Source: Gracilimonas sp034520725 | GTDB taxonomy: Bacteria; Bacteroidota; Rhodothermia; Balneolales; Balneolaceae | Assembly: GCA_034520725.1 (NCBI GenBank) | Contig: JAXHNH010000003.1 | Coordinates: forward strand, 248,001 to 312,000 | Reading direction: 5' to 3' | Length of the DNA stretch: 64,000 nt | Shown: positions 1-8,766 of the stretch, piece by piece | Numbering within the stretch: position 1 is the first letter of the stretch | Layout of the letters: each line of letters starts with the position of its first letter | Made by a program: the position numbers and the translations under genes | The notes under the pieces: generated by a model | Databases searched by the model: none | Told to the model about the DNA's origin: nothing | The model's input: only the letters and a program-made list of their open reading frames with translations

Positions 1-216
1 TCCACTATGATCAAGATGACCATGCGTCAACAAAACGAGATCAATTGAGGAGGCTTTAACAGGAAGTTGTTGCCAGTTCAATTCCCTCAATTTTTTTATC
101 CCTTGAAACATCCCACAATCTATCAGGAGATTTTTCTGAGGGGTTTCAATAAGGAATTTAGAACCGGTAACGGTTCCGGAGGCGCCTAAAAAATGGATTT
201 TAATGGAAGTGCTCAT
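1..216 (-). CDS. MBL-fold (beta-CASP type) hydrolase, N-terminal part
   Basis: This is the first 72 residues of a metallo-beta-lactamase-fold protein that runs off the left edge of the window. The metal-binding signature HGHLDHSG is at residues 65-72, following a first strand of the type IHFLGASGTVTGSKF. That opening is typical of the beta-CASP RNase/exonuclease group (YsrA/CPSF-like) rather than of beta-lactamases. It starts two bases after the stop of the ATP-cone nuclease gene upstream, so the two are probably co-transcribed. The beta-CASP domain itself lies outside the window, so RNA processing is an inference from the family. Confidence 0.8.
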   Translation of the reverse strand, partial: MSTSIKIHFLGASGTVTGSKFLIETPQKNLLIDCGMFQGIKKLRELNWQQLPVKASSIDLVLLTHGHLDHSG

Positions 217-218
217 GA

Positions 219-1070
219 TCAGCTCACTTTATGGTTACAAATTTCAGTTGCTTCCTTATGAATGCGCTCCGCCTTCCGTTTATCAAAATCCAGTCGGGTA
301 AGGATCTGAACATCATCAAAGATCTGTCTGGCAAGCACAATGTCGTTTTTCAATAGAAGTTGTTTTTCAGATTTGTCAATAGCAGACAAACAGGTTACAG
401 GATGGAGTCCGGTTCGACCTATCAGATCTTTCAACCCATTGTTTTTAGGAAAACTCCAACTTAATAGTTTGAGTCCAATACAATTTCCGTAATCAGTGGC
501 ATCGCTAGTGAATTTCGTATTTGTGACCACCCATCCGGTGATTTTCTTATGCTTGAGTTCAGCCTGCTTGGTCCAGGCAGTTTTGACATCTACAAAACGG
601 GATCTTACATAAAGGGGGATAGTCACGTTACAGCGATGATTTTGCCTGTTATGAAATTTGCATTCCATGATTAGTTGTTCGTTTTCCTTTTCGGCTATCA
701 CATCAATTTCATGAGAAACACAGTCTCCATTAACGACACGACCTACCTGTGTTGTGTATCCAAGCTTTTTGAAGAGTTCAGAGATTAGAATTTCAAACGG
801 GTATCCGGAAGGACCCAGTTCGAGCAGAGCCTCTTTTAATTTATACCGCCCTGCAATTCGGGTAGATTTCTGTTTTAGCAACCGATAGGCTTCCCGGTAA
901 ATTTTCTTGGTCGACATACCATTTGTAAACAAGCCTCCTTCTTCCAGATCGTTGATCACCGAATTTATGACATCCGGCTGAGCCCCGGCATTACTCAATG
1001 AGCGTCTGAGTTTAGATAGCTGAAAAGTCTCTCTTTCACCTGTAGCTTTTATGACATCAAATGGTACCAT
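219..1070 (-). CDS. ATP-cone domain fused to Mrr-like restriction endonuclease domain
   Basis: The protein has 283 residues. Residues 1-90 look like an ATP-cone, the nucleotide-binding regulatory module of ribonucleotide reductases and NrdR, with the opening VIKATGERETFQLSKLRRSL. Residues 92-200 resemble a PD-(D/E)XK nuclease of the Mrr catalytic type: E121-I-D123 and, after a strand, E136-C-K138 form the expected metal and catalytic set. Such ATP-cone nucleases are a known but uncharacterised architecture in Bacteroidota. The gene is followed two bases later by an MBL-fold hydrolase start, suggesting a paired nucleic-acid processing function that senses ATP or dATP. That function is inference; the domain calls are fairly secure. 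Confidence 0.75.
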   Translation of the reverse strand: MVPFDVIKATGERETFQLSKLRRSLSNAGAQPDVINSVINDLEEGGLFTNGMSTKKIYREAYRLLKQKSTRIAGRYKLKEALLELGPSGYPFEILISELFKKLGYTTQVGRVVNGDCVSHEIDVIAEKENEQLIMECKFHNRQNHRCNVTIPLYVRSRFVDVKTAWTKQAELKHKKITGWVVTNTKFTSDATDYGNCIGLKLLSWSFPKNNGLKDLIGRTGLHPVTCLSAIDKSEKQLLLKNDIVLARQIFDDVQILTRLDFDKRKAERIHKEATEICNHKVS

Positions 1071-1169
1071 GATATATGCTGCCGTTTTGTGTTTAACGGA
1101 AAGTATACAAAAGAACTATAAAGATTGAGTGAGGCTGATCTTATGCTGACGATTAATTTCATGCTTGAA

Positions 1170-1379
1170 TCAGCAACATGATCCATTTTCTTGAACCGGT
1201 GGGCAATCAACATCCCCATAAGAACAGAAAACGCAGCAGTCACCTTTTTTGGGTTTAATAATATTATTGCAATCGGGACATTGCCAAAAGTACTGGCAGG
1301 AATTAGCAGACATATTTTCAACTTTTTGATATCCACAATGAGGACATTTTATAGTTGATTGAGTCTTAATTTTTTTCAT
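1170..1379 (-). CDS. GDCCVxC-domain small Cys-rich protein
   Basis: This is a 69-residue protein with paired cysteines: CPHC near the N-terminus, CPDC, then the family signature GDCCVFCSYG and a CPP segment, ending in SCC. The pattern matches the GDCCVxC (seleno)protein family of small metal- or redox-linked proteins, whose function is not established. The frame stays open upstream, to an ATG at 1427. I chose the ATG at 1379 because family members begin just before the first CPHC motif. No selenocysteine codon is evident; all positions are Cys. A decayed second copy lies at about 20992-21105, beside a metal ATPase, which supports a link to metal stress. Confidence 0.75.
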   Translation of the reverse strand: MKKIKTQSTIKCPHCGYQKVENMSANSCQYFWQCPDCNNIIKPKKGDCCVFCSYGDVDCPPVQENGSCC

Positions 1380-1452
1380 GTACTTATTCCATTTTCTTGG
1401 AATCGTGCATTCGCCGCAAACGATCAAATAAGTTTTAAAAAATTGCGGAATT

Positions 1453-2584
1453 TTATGTCAAAAACGTCTGATAATTTTCTCTGGTGATAACTTCAAATTC
1501 AGCATTTTCGTATGTGTTCAACCACTCTTTCGGTGATTTTATTTTCCGATTGGGGTTCCACTTAAATTCAAATCCTTTGAGGGTCCCGCCACTTTCTTCA
1601 ATCAGATCGATCTCTTTTTGGTCGTATGTGCGCCAATAGTAATAATTTGCAGTCTGTCCCATGTATGAATTTCGCTTCATCCGTTCAATCATCATAAAAT
1701 TTTCCAAAGCTTCCCGCGTGGTTTCTCAGGTTCAATGCATTAAAATTTGCGATCACTGCATTGCGGATACCCAGATCCATGAAGTAGTACATCTTCATTT
1801 TTGAAACTTCTTTCCTGAGATTTCTGGAAAATCCACCGAGGGGGATCAAAACAAATGATTTTTCCAGTAAATTCAGGTATCGCTGTACGGTTTTGTTGTC
1901 GAGTCCAAGCTGTTTTCCAAGTTCAACAGTTGAAACTTGATTGCCAATTTGAAAAGCGATCAGTTTTAAAAGGTCAAGAATTACCTGCGGACGTTTCAGC
2001 TTCTGAAATTCGAGTATATCTTTGATCAGGTATGAGTTCTTTATTTCTGTGATTCGATTTTCTTTTTCTTTGGTTTCTTTAGAAATTACTACTTCCGGAT
2101 AAGAGCCATAGATAAGTAAATCTTCAATTTTATTATCTAATTCGTAGGGTGTAGTAGTTTTGTTCAGCTCATTTAATGCGATTGGATATAGAGTAATTAT
2201 ATTTTTTCTGCCGGTCAGTGGTTCTTCCGTAGAATTTGCAAGATCGAAGGATGAGGAACCGGTAACTATTACATATTTATCGGGAAAATGATCCACAACA
2301 AGTTTCAGAGCTGTCCCGATATTTTCAATCTTTTGTGCTTCATCAATAACTAATAAATCAATCCCCGACACCATCTGCTCTATGATGCGAAGCTCGCATT
2401 TTGCAAAGTCCGCGGAAAAAGAAAGGTCATCCCCTGTATAAAACTGATGGTTTAGATCAGACTGCTCCAGGAACAACTTCACGAGAGTTGTTTTGCCAAC
2501 CTGACGTGCTCCATACATGATTAACACCTTCCCTTGTTGAAGGTGCTCCGAAATATCAATAGCTCTTGGTAATTCGTATTTCAT
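1453..2584 (-). pseudogene. AAA (DUF4143-type) ATPase, frameshifted
   Basis: The first 280 residues or so hold a P-loop GARQVGKT (residues 25-32), a Walker B LLVIDEAQ (77-84), a sensor segment VTGSSSFDL and then a winged-helix part, as in the AAA_14/DUF4143 family of bacterial ATPases. The C-terminal DUF4143 part (ENFMMIERMKRN, then YYWRTYDQKEIDLIEE) continues in another frame from about 1707 down to 1453. The break lies near 1700-1712, where a typical LWENF segment appears to have lost two bases. The cellular role of this family is unclear; some members are grouped with toxin-like or nuclease-linked loci. Joined length would be about 375 residues, normal for the family. Confidence 0.8.
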
Positions 2585-2711
2585 GGATGTATTTGGGCTA
2601 ATTTGAGAAAATAATAGTCAATTCCCTCAATTAATACAAATTGTGGGAATACAAATCCCTTAATTTACATTAATTAGAGAGTGTCTATCTTGTTCAACGC
2701 CTTGGCAAGCC

Positions 2712-2745
2712 AGACCTGACAGGTTTCCAAAAACCTGTCAGGTCT
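2712..2745. repeat. Perfect 15-bp inverted repeat just after copB
   Basis: The left arm is 2712-2726, the loop 2727-2730 and the right arm 2731-2745; the arms are perfect complements (AGACCTGACAGGTTT). It lies 10 bases beyond the copB stop codon and could act as a transcription terminator or mRNA stabiliser. No long T tract follows, so it is more like the dispersed hairpin repeats known from Bacteroidota intergenic DNA. Confidence 0.75.
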
Positions 2746-2754
2746 TGAATCTCT

Positions 2755-4801
2755 TTACGCTTCCAGCTTCAAAAACCGCGCATTCACCGCCACAATCACG
2801 GGTACTTAGTGACATCAAAATAGCTCCCACGGCCGGACTCAAAATAATTCCCCAGGCAAATAAAACACCGGCTGCGAGAGGAATGGCGCCAATATTGTAA
2901 CCCGAGCCCCACGCGCAGGTTTTGCACCATTTTTCGATAGGTAGATTTTGAGAGTTTTGATGAGTGCAGTTACGTCTTCGGGATTGTTTTTGACGAGTAC
3001 GATATCTCCAGTTTCAACAGCCACATCCGAGCCGGCGCCAATGGCTATTCCGACATCAGCTTGGGCAAGTGCCGGAGCATCATTTACACCATCTCCGGTC
3101 ATGGCAACGAGTTTGTCCTGCTTCTGAACTTCCTTCACCTTGTCAGCTTTTTTATCTGGGAGGACTTCGGCGAATACCTGATCTATGCCTAATTCTCCGG
3201 CTACATAATCGGCGGTCTGCTGATTGTCTCCCGTAAGCATGATGCACTCAATACCCATATCGTGCAGGGCTTTGATGGCATTTTTGGATGATTCGCGGAT
3301 TTCATCTCCTAAAGCGATGGCTCCCGCCAAATCTTCTTCGATGATCACAAATACCACGGTTTTCCCTTGAGATGAAAGTTCTTCAACTTCCTCTTCAGGA
3401 TACGACATTTCATTCTCACGGATATATCCCGGACTCACCACTTTTATGGATTTTCCGTTCACTTTACCTTCGATTCCTTTTCCAGTAATAGAATTGAATT
3501 CATCCGGTTCCCAGGTATCTTCTGCTTTCTCTAAAATACCTTTGGCCAGTGGATGTTCGGAGTTGTTTCTCCAGTGAGGCCGCATATTTCAGGATCTCAT
3601 CATCGGATAACTCATCACCAAAGTTTAAAATATCGGTTACGGTGAAGGTACCCTCTGTTAGTGTACCGGTTTTGTCGAAAATGACGGCATCAAGGTTACG
3701 GGCCTGCTCAAAAGCGGCGCGGTCACGGATCAGAAATCCATTGGTAGCCGCGATACTTGTGGATCTTGAAACAACCAATGGAATGGCGAGTCCAAGCGCA
3801 TGTGGACAGGTGATCACCATCACGGCCACGGTTCGGTTCATGGCAAAGTCAAAGCTTTGACCGGTAAAGAATATCCAGGCTCCAAATGTGATAAGTCCGG
3901 CGGTGATAGCGATAATGGTCAGCCAGAAAGCAGCTCGATTAGCCAAGTCCTGCGTGCGGGATTTACTTTCCTGTGCTTCCCTTACCAGATCAATTACCTG
4001 AGACAAGAAGGAATCGTCTCCGGTCTTGGATATTTGTATGGTGATGGAGCCTTTTTCATTTACTGACCCACCAATGACTTCGTCATCTTTTTTCTTACTT
4101 ACGGGCTTAGATTCGCCGGTGAGCATGGCCTCGTTCACACTTGTTTCACCTTTCACTACCACACCATCTGCCGGTATTTTTTCTCCGGGTTTGATGATCA
4201 CTTTGTCGCCCTGATTTAGTTCTTCTACCGGAACATCTTCTGTGGAACCATCTTCATTTAATTTATGTGCTTCTCCCGGAATCAAAGCCGCCAACTCTTC
4301 CAAAGCTGAGGAAGCACTCATCACAGACCGCATTTCGATCCAGTGACCCAGTAACATAATTCCAACCAAAGTCGAAAGCTCCCAGTATAACAGATCTCCA
4401 TCGAAGCCAAAAACCACGGCTGTACTGTAGAGGTAGGCAATAGAAATAGCGAGGCCGATAAGCGTCATCATGCCCGGCTGCTTTTTCTTGAGTTCATCCA
4501 CCAGTCCCGAGAGGAATGGCCATCCCCCAAAAAAATAAACAATAGTGGAAAGCCCTGCGAGGATCCATTTATCCGCAGTGAACCTCCAATCCACACCCAG
4601 GAAATCCTGGATCATAGGCGATAGCGCCATGATGGGAATAGTTAAGACAAGTACCCACCAAAAGCGGAATTTAAAATCCTGCACCATTTGCTTGTGGTGT
4701 TCGTGGTGAGAATGGCCTTCATGATCACCGTGGTTGTGTTCCTTCTCATGGTTATCATCAGTATGATCATGATTATTCTGTTGGTGATGCTCGTGATTCA
4801 T
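2755..4801 (-). pseudogene. copB: CopB-type copper P-type ATPase with four frameshifts
   Basis: This P1B-type ATPase would export copper or silver from the cytoplasm. The N-terminus is a His-rich segment of about 38 residues. Membrane helices follow, then the actuator motif MLTGESKP, the intramembrane ion motif TCPHALGL (CPH, typical of CopB rather than CopA), the phosphorylation motif DKTGTLTEG, SEHPLAKG in the nucleotide domain, and MTGDGVNDAPAL. Frames change near 3570 (between KYAASLEK and NSEHPLAKG), near 2956 (extra A in an A run), near 2912 (extra C) and near 2795 (extra C). After correction the C-terminus reads on to a TAA at 2755. All motifs are intact, which fits recent decay or sequencing errors. 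It is the last gene of the copper island. Confidence 0.85.
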
Positions 4802-4847
4802 ATCAACCTCTGTATTGTATTTATAAGTTTTTTAAAGCTGGGTCATT

Positions 4848-5909
4848 TCAATTTGAGATAATAGCACAGGAGCCACTGCCTTGTATCTTGAGCCCCACGC
4901 TTCCACTTTCCGGAGCATCATCGTGGCCATGTACTTTCATTTCCCGATTTATATATCCCCGAAAATGAGTTCCGTCACCAACCACACGTAAAAACAGTTC
5001 TCCATCCGCCTCAAATGCACCTTCTTCAAATATGGTTGTGCTTCCATTTTGGATTCTTCCCTGACGAATGATGCCATCAGAATTCAGAGATACAAAATCA
5101 TAATTATTTGCATCCTGTAAGTGATGCACGAGTTCTACCTTTCCATCTAGATCATCCAGATTTAGATAGTAATCGACCTGAATATTTTGGTAGGAATCGT
5201 GAGTAACAAATAAATTCGGTTGTTCTGATGCTTCAAGCCGAAGTCGAGGTGGTTCAGTTTGGGTGATCGCTGGCTTCAAGCCTTGAACAGAACCTTCCAG
5301 CCAGTGAAAATTAGCAATGAGATCACTGACTGAAGTCGAGCTTATATCCCAGGTCCAGTTTCCATTCTCTGTGGTATTAAAAGATGAGGACAGTTGAAAT
5401 ACTATCGGTGTTTGCAGATAATTCCCGTTCTTCTTTCTGCAAAAGCTGTCCGGTTCCTGCTCCGTATCCAAATACCATTTTTCCGCCGTATTCAGCAGTT
5501 TCATAGATCATAAACAATCCCGGAAGTACGGTTATGAATGCAATAGATCTTGAATGAACGTTTTCTCAAAAAGACTAAACCAGTGGAAGGCCAATACGAA
5601 GTATGGCATATAACACAAAAAACCATACCAACCAAAGTGCCCAGTCAGCATGCTCAGTGAGTACGGATTGAGCTTCGGTTTCCAGAAACACGGTATCGGC
5701 TGCCGCCTTTCCGGTGTAATAGGCCACAATTGCAGCAATGCCTCCGAGTACATACAGAGTAGTGTTTTTTGCCTCATCCCACCATTTATCCGGAATAAAA
5801 GAAGAGATAAGGTTCGCCAGATCCTGCCGTAACCAAAAGGGCAATAGGGAAAGTGGATGATCAAAGGGTGAATGTTGGGAGCCCAATCGGGTACGAATAG
5901 TGATTCCAT
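4848..5909 (-). pseudogene. DUF2231 membrane domain fused to a LamG-like periplasmic domain, frameshifted
   Basis: Reading starts at 5909 with the DUF2231 entry motif NIHPLIIHFP, followed by helices, an IVAYYTGKAAAD segment and a last helix VLPGLFMIYETAEYGGKMVF. This continues, after frame corrections near 5840, 5580 and 5395, into a beta-rich domain (DWALW at the junction side, then VDYYLNLDDLDGKVELVHH and FRGYINREMKVHGHD) that resembles LamG or 3-keto-glycoside hydrolase-like jelly rolls. DUF2231 proteins commonly sit in copper or redox loci as predicted haem- or metal-linked membrane proteins. The fusion with a jelly-roll domain is less usual. At least three frame changes occur, so the exact join points are approximate. 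It lies between the multicopper oxidase and copB on the same strand. Confidence 0.6.
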
Positions 5910-5922
5910 TAGGGGTTAGTGA

Positions 5923-7417
5923 TTAATTAATGATTTGAAAGTTTGCCATCATACCGGCATCCTCATGTTCCAGGTTATGGCAGTGAAATATATATAGTCC
6001 TTTCGGTGCATCAAACTTCATGATCACTTTCACACGCTCGCCCGGCATCACCAGCACAGTATCTTTCCACCCGGTTTCAGTTGGTAATAATCCCCGGTTA
6101 CCACTTCTCTCCAATACCTTGAAGTGAACGGCATGGACATGCATTGGATGCGGAACATTCGATGTTATTGATAAATTCCCAAATTTCAGTATCTCCCTGA
6201 TTCACTCTCTACATCCACGCGTTCCATTTCGAAAAGGCGACCCGTTGATGGTATGGCCCTGACCCATCTGCATATCAAGCTGGATCGGGCGAGTGACTGT
6301 TGCATCTCCTTCGCTCGGGAAATCAACCGTTGAAAGCTGTTCGGGTAGTTCAAATGAGGTGTTGGCATCGGATTCGGTGATGTCGAAATTCCATGATTGA
6401 AAATCCGGTTCCCTGTTCAGAACCGCTCCCCATCATGTTTTGCATTCCCATCATTCCACCACCGGATGGTATATCGAACGACTTACTGATGAGTTGAATA
6501 TTGCTTTTCCTGGCTCAAATCCTATTGAAAAATCGACCAGGATGTCGGCTACGTTCTCCGGGTGCCATTAACAGTTCGTTAGTTTCTATGGGCTTCGGGA
6601 AGAAGGCCACCATCGGTTCCAATGACGGTAAACGGTGCGTCATTTTCAAAAGCGAAGATTATAGATTCGTGCATTGGAGCCGTTTAAGATCCGCAGGCGA
6701 TAGAACACCGGGGCCGACCTCATGAAACAGGAGTTGGTACTCCGTTCACTAGATGAGTATCTCCCAAAAAACCGGTCATCATTCGTTCCGGCATAGAGGG
6801 ATTATGACAACGATCTGCCCTGTCCGTTAACTCTGCGGTCCTGTATGCACCGAGAGGAATTTCATAGTCGTCGGAAGGTAAGTTCAGAGATTGTTCTTCC
6901 TCATCTTCAATAATAATAAAAACCTGCCAGACCCTTGATACACCTGTGGACCGGTAATCCGATGAGGATGCGGATGATACCAATAGGTACCGGCCCGCTG
7001 ATTGATGGTGTATTGCGTAATCATAGCGTGCCTTCTTGAAATGCATCTTTTGGATGGCCATCCATATCCGGCGGGACAATGAGCCCGTGCCAGTGGATAA
7101 TACTTTCCTGCCCGATATTATTTTCGAAGCGAATACGTACACGTATCACTGCCGCTTTTCTGGCGAATGGTTGGACCTGGTACGCTGTTGTTGAACTGAA
7201 AACCGGATAGTGAGTATGAATCTCCGAATTTGAATATCTGCAGAGTGATGATGACAATTCAGGGTACTTTACTGGTTTCTGGTCCAGAAGGCAGGGCCAG
7301 CGGAAGTTGAAAATCTCCATTCTGTACTGAGTTTATATCAAGCAAGATACGATCAGGGGCGAAATGCTACTGCCCCTGCACGAATCCGATTCGCTTAATA
7401 AAGTCTTTTCGTTTCAT
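5923..7417 (-). pseudogene. Periplasmic multicopper oxidase, heavily frameshifted
   Basis: The N-terminus MKRKDFIKRIGF at 7417, followed in another frame by GAVAF, is the leader of a Tat/Sec-exported multicopper oxidase of the CopA/CueO/CotA group. Copper-site motifs are spread over several frames: HWHGLIVPPDMDGHP near 7060-7090, a WYHPHPH-type motif near 6960-6990, and the C-terminal HCHNLEHEDAGMM near 5950-5990, which supplies the type 1 and trinuclear site ligands. The enzyme would oxidise Cu(I) to the less toxic Cu(II) in the periplasm. At least six frame changes are needed to join the pieces. Total length, about 495 codons, is normal for the family. Neighbours are a SHOCT protein upstream and a DUF2231 protein downstream. 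Confidence 0.8.
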
Positions 7418-7552
7418 ATTCAACTCATTTTTCCATTTATTCAAATTGTCAGCCAAATAAATACTGGCTGCGGCAGGAATGTAATTTGCAGAATCGGCGA
7501 AAGTCCGACCTCATAGCCGAATACCGTTATTACCAACATCGGATTGGAATAT

Positions 7553-7775
7553 TCATAGCTTTAAGAGCAGGTCTTTCTTTCGCTCCTCGTATTCCTCTTT
7601 CTCAATTTCACCGTTCGCGTATCTTCGGTTTGAGAATTTCGATTGGAGTTTCTTTATTGGAGCTTTGATTGTTTGAACTGAGGAATGCCTTAACGATAAT
7701 GACGGTAATAGCTATTATTAAAAACCACCAGAAAAACATCATCCAGCCTCCTCCAAAAAATTGAAAATCATGCAT
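7553..7775 (-). pseudogene. Small SHOCT-domain membrane protein, one-base frameshift
   Basis: The start MHDFQFFGGGWMMFFWW leads into one transmembrane helix and a linker. The SHOCT (short C-terminal) motif RRYANGEIEKEEYEERKKDL then appears in the next frame, ending at a TGA at 7553. A single extra C near 7628 explains the break. Corrected length is about 73 residues, normal for SHOCT proteins that accompany copper efflux genes in Bacteroidota. Their role is unknown; oligomerisation or regulation has been suggested for the domain. The start at 7775 was chosen because the N-terminal MHDF...GGG pattern is conserved; a GGAGGAGG just inside could also serve an ATG at 7742. Confidence 0.65.
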
Positions 7776-7839
7776 AGTGAATATAATTAAAGGGTTAGAA
7801 TTTGGGGGATGATTTCATCATACATCCCCCATATAGTCT

Positions 7840-8319
7840 TTAGTTACGATGCTTCATCCCATTACCTTTGGTGGAATCTGATTTCATCTTCATGCCGGAA
7901 TCCATCATTCCTCCCTGCATCATTTGCATACACATCATGTGCATTTTCATCATTGATGAATCGCTCTTCATATTCATCATCTTTGAATTATCCATATTAC
8001 CATCCATCATAGACTGCATCATATCCATGTGTTTTTTCATGCGTTCCTTCATTTCCGGATTGTTCATCATGGAATTCATGTTCTCCATCATGGCAGAATG
8101 ATCAATGTCTTTCGATTTCATCATACGCTGCATCATCTTAGCACGCATTTCAGGATTATTCATCATGTGATCCATCATCATGGTTTGCATGGATGAGTCC
8201 TGCATCATGGTCATCATTTGTTGCTTTTTTTGTACCATATTCTGTTGTTGCGCTGCGGCTGTTACTGAAAGTCCTAAACTGATTAACAGTAACAGTACCG
8301 GTGTTTTTATATTTCTCAT
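7840..8319 (-). CDS. Methionine-rich secreted protein, likely periplasmic Cu/Ag buffer
   Basis: The protein has 159 residues. Residues 1-24 form a signal peptide (hydrophobic LLLLISLGLSVTAAAQ). The mature part of about 135 residues contains roughly 45 methionines, plus several His and one Cys, mostly as MM pairs and MxxM patterns. The segment around NNPEM is repeated twice (near residues 54 and 86), so the protein grew by internal duplication. Met clusters bind Cu(I) and Ag(I), as in CusF, CopC/PcoE and CopA Met-rich loops, so a periplasmic sponge or chaperone feeding CusB or the multicopper oxidase is plausible. I know no named family that fits exactly. The frame is intact although its neighbours are broken. 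Confidence 0.75.
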   Translation of the reverse strand: MRNIKTPVLLLLISLGLSVTAAAQQQNMVQKKQQMMTMMQDSSMQTMMMDHMMNNPEMRAKMMQRMMKSKDIDHSAMMENMNSMMNNPEMKERMKKHMDMMQSMMDGNMDNSKMMNMKSDSSMMKMHMMCMQMMQGGMMDSGMKMKSDSTKGNGMKHRN

Positions 8320-8427
8320 GACTCTATATTTACTTTATTATTACTACTGTATTTAAAATAACATTTATTAACTTGTTACTATCTTACATTATATGGATTA
8401 ATGCTTATCGATTATTGTAAGATTATA

Positions 8428-8766
8428 CTATCCTATGACTTGGTCACCCTGTTTGCCATCCCTGATTCTGACCATGGTTTCAATGGGCATGACAAACATA
8501 ATTCCATCACCCGTGAACCTGTTGAAGCGGTCTGTTGAATGATGTTAATAATAGATTCAACGTCCTCCTCCACGGCAGCAATTTCTAATTTTACCACTTC
8601 AGAATGCATGGCGGGGAACCGTAATGAACCATGCGCGTGATCGGGTCAGTATTTGTCCAACTCCTTCTCCTCTGAATACGGTAATGCAGCAATGGCCTTT
8701 AGCACGAAGTGCTTTGTAAACTTCTTCGAGCAGTACTGGTCGTATGTATGCTTTTACTAATTTCAT
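8428..8766 (-). pseudogene. P-II-like signalling protein of the metal-efflux type, frameshifted
   Basis: The start MKLVKAYIRPVLLEEVYKALRAKG is that of a GlnB/P-II-fold protein, followed by a T-loop-like stretch (TVFRGEGVGQ, then TDPITRMVHYGSP in the next frame) and a C-terminal part (KLEIAAVEEDVESIINIIQQTA, then GDGIMFVMPIETMVRIRDG) ending at 8428. Three one-base losses break it, near 8650, 8610 and 8497. P-II-fold proteins beside CusA/CusB-like pumps are a recurrent arrangement; they lack the uridylylated Tyr context of GlnB and may sense nucleotides or metals. It follows cusB directly and its start lies within the extended cusB frame. Confidence 0.75.

Noticed and set aside
1049..1336. 95-codon frame on the minus strand over the GDCCVxC gene
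   Set aside because: It is a shifted-frame shadow of the Cys-rich gene and has no family pattern.
7418..7552. Possible small gene between the SHOCT gene and the multicopper oxidase
   Set aside because: Short frames on the minus strand (32 codons at most) show no recognisable family; the region may be a broken gene but nothing supports a call.
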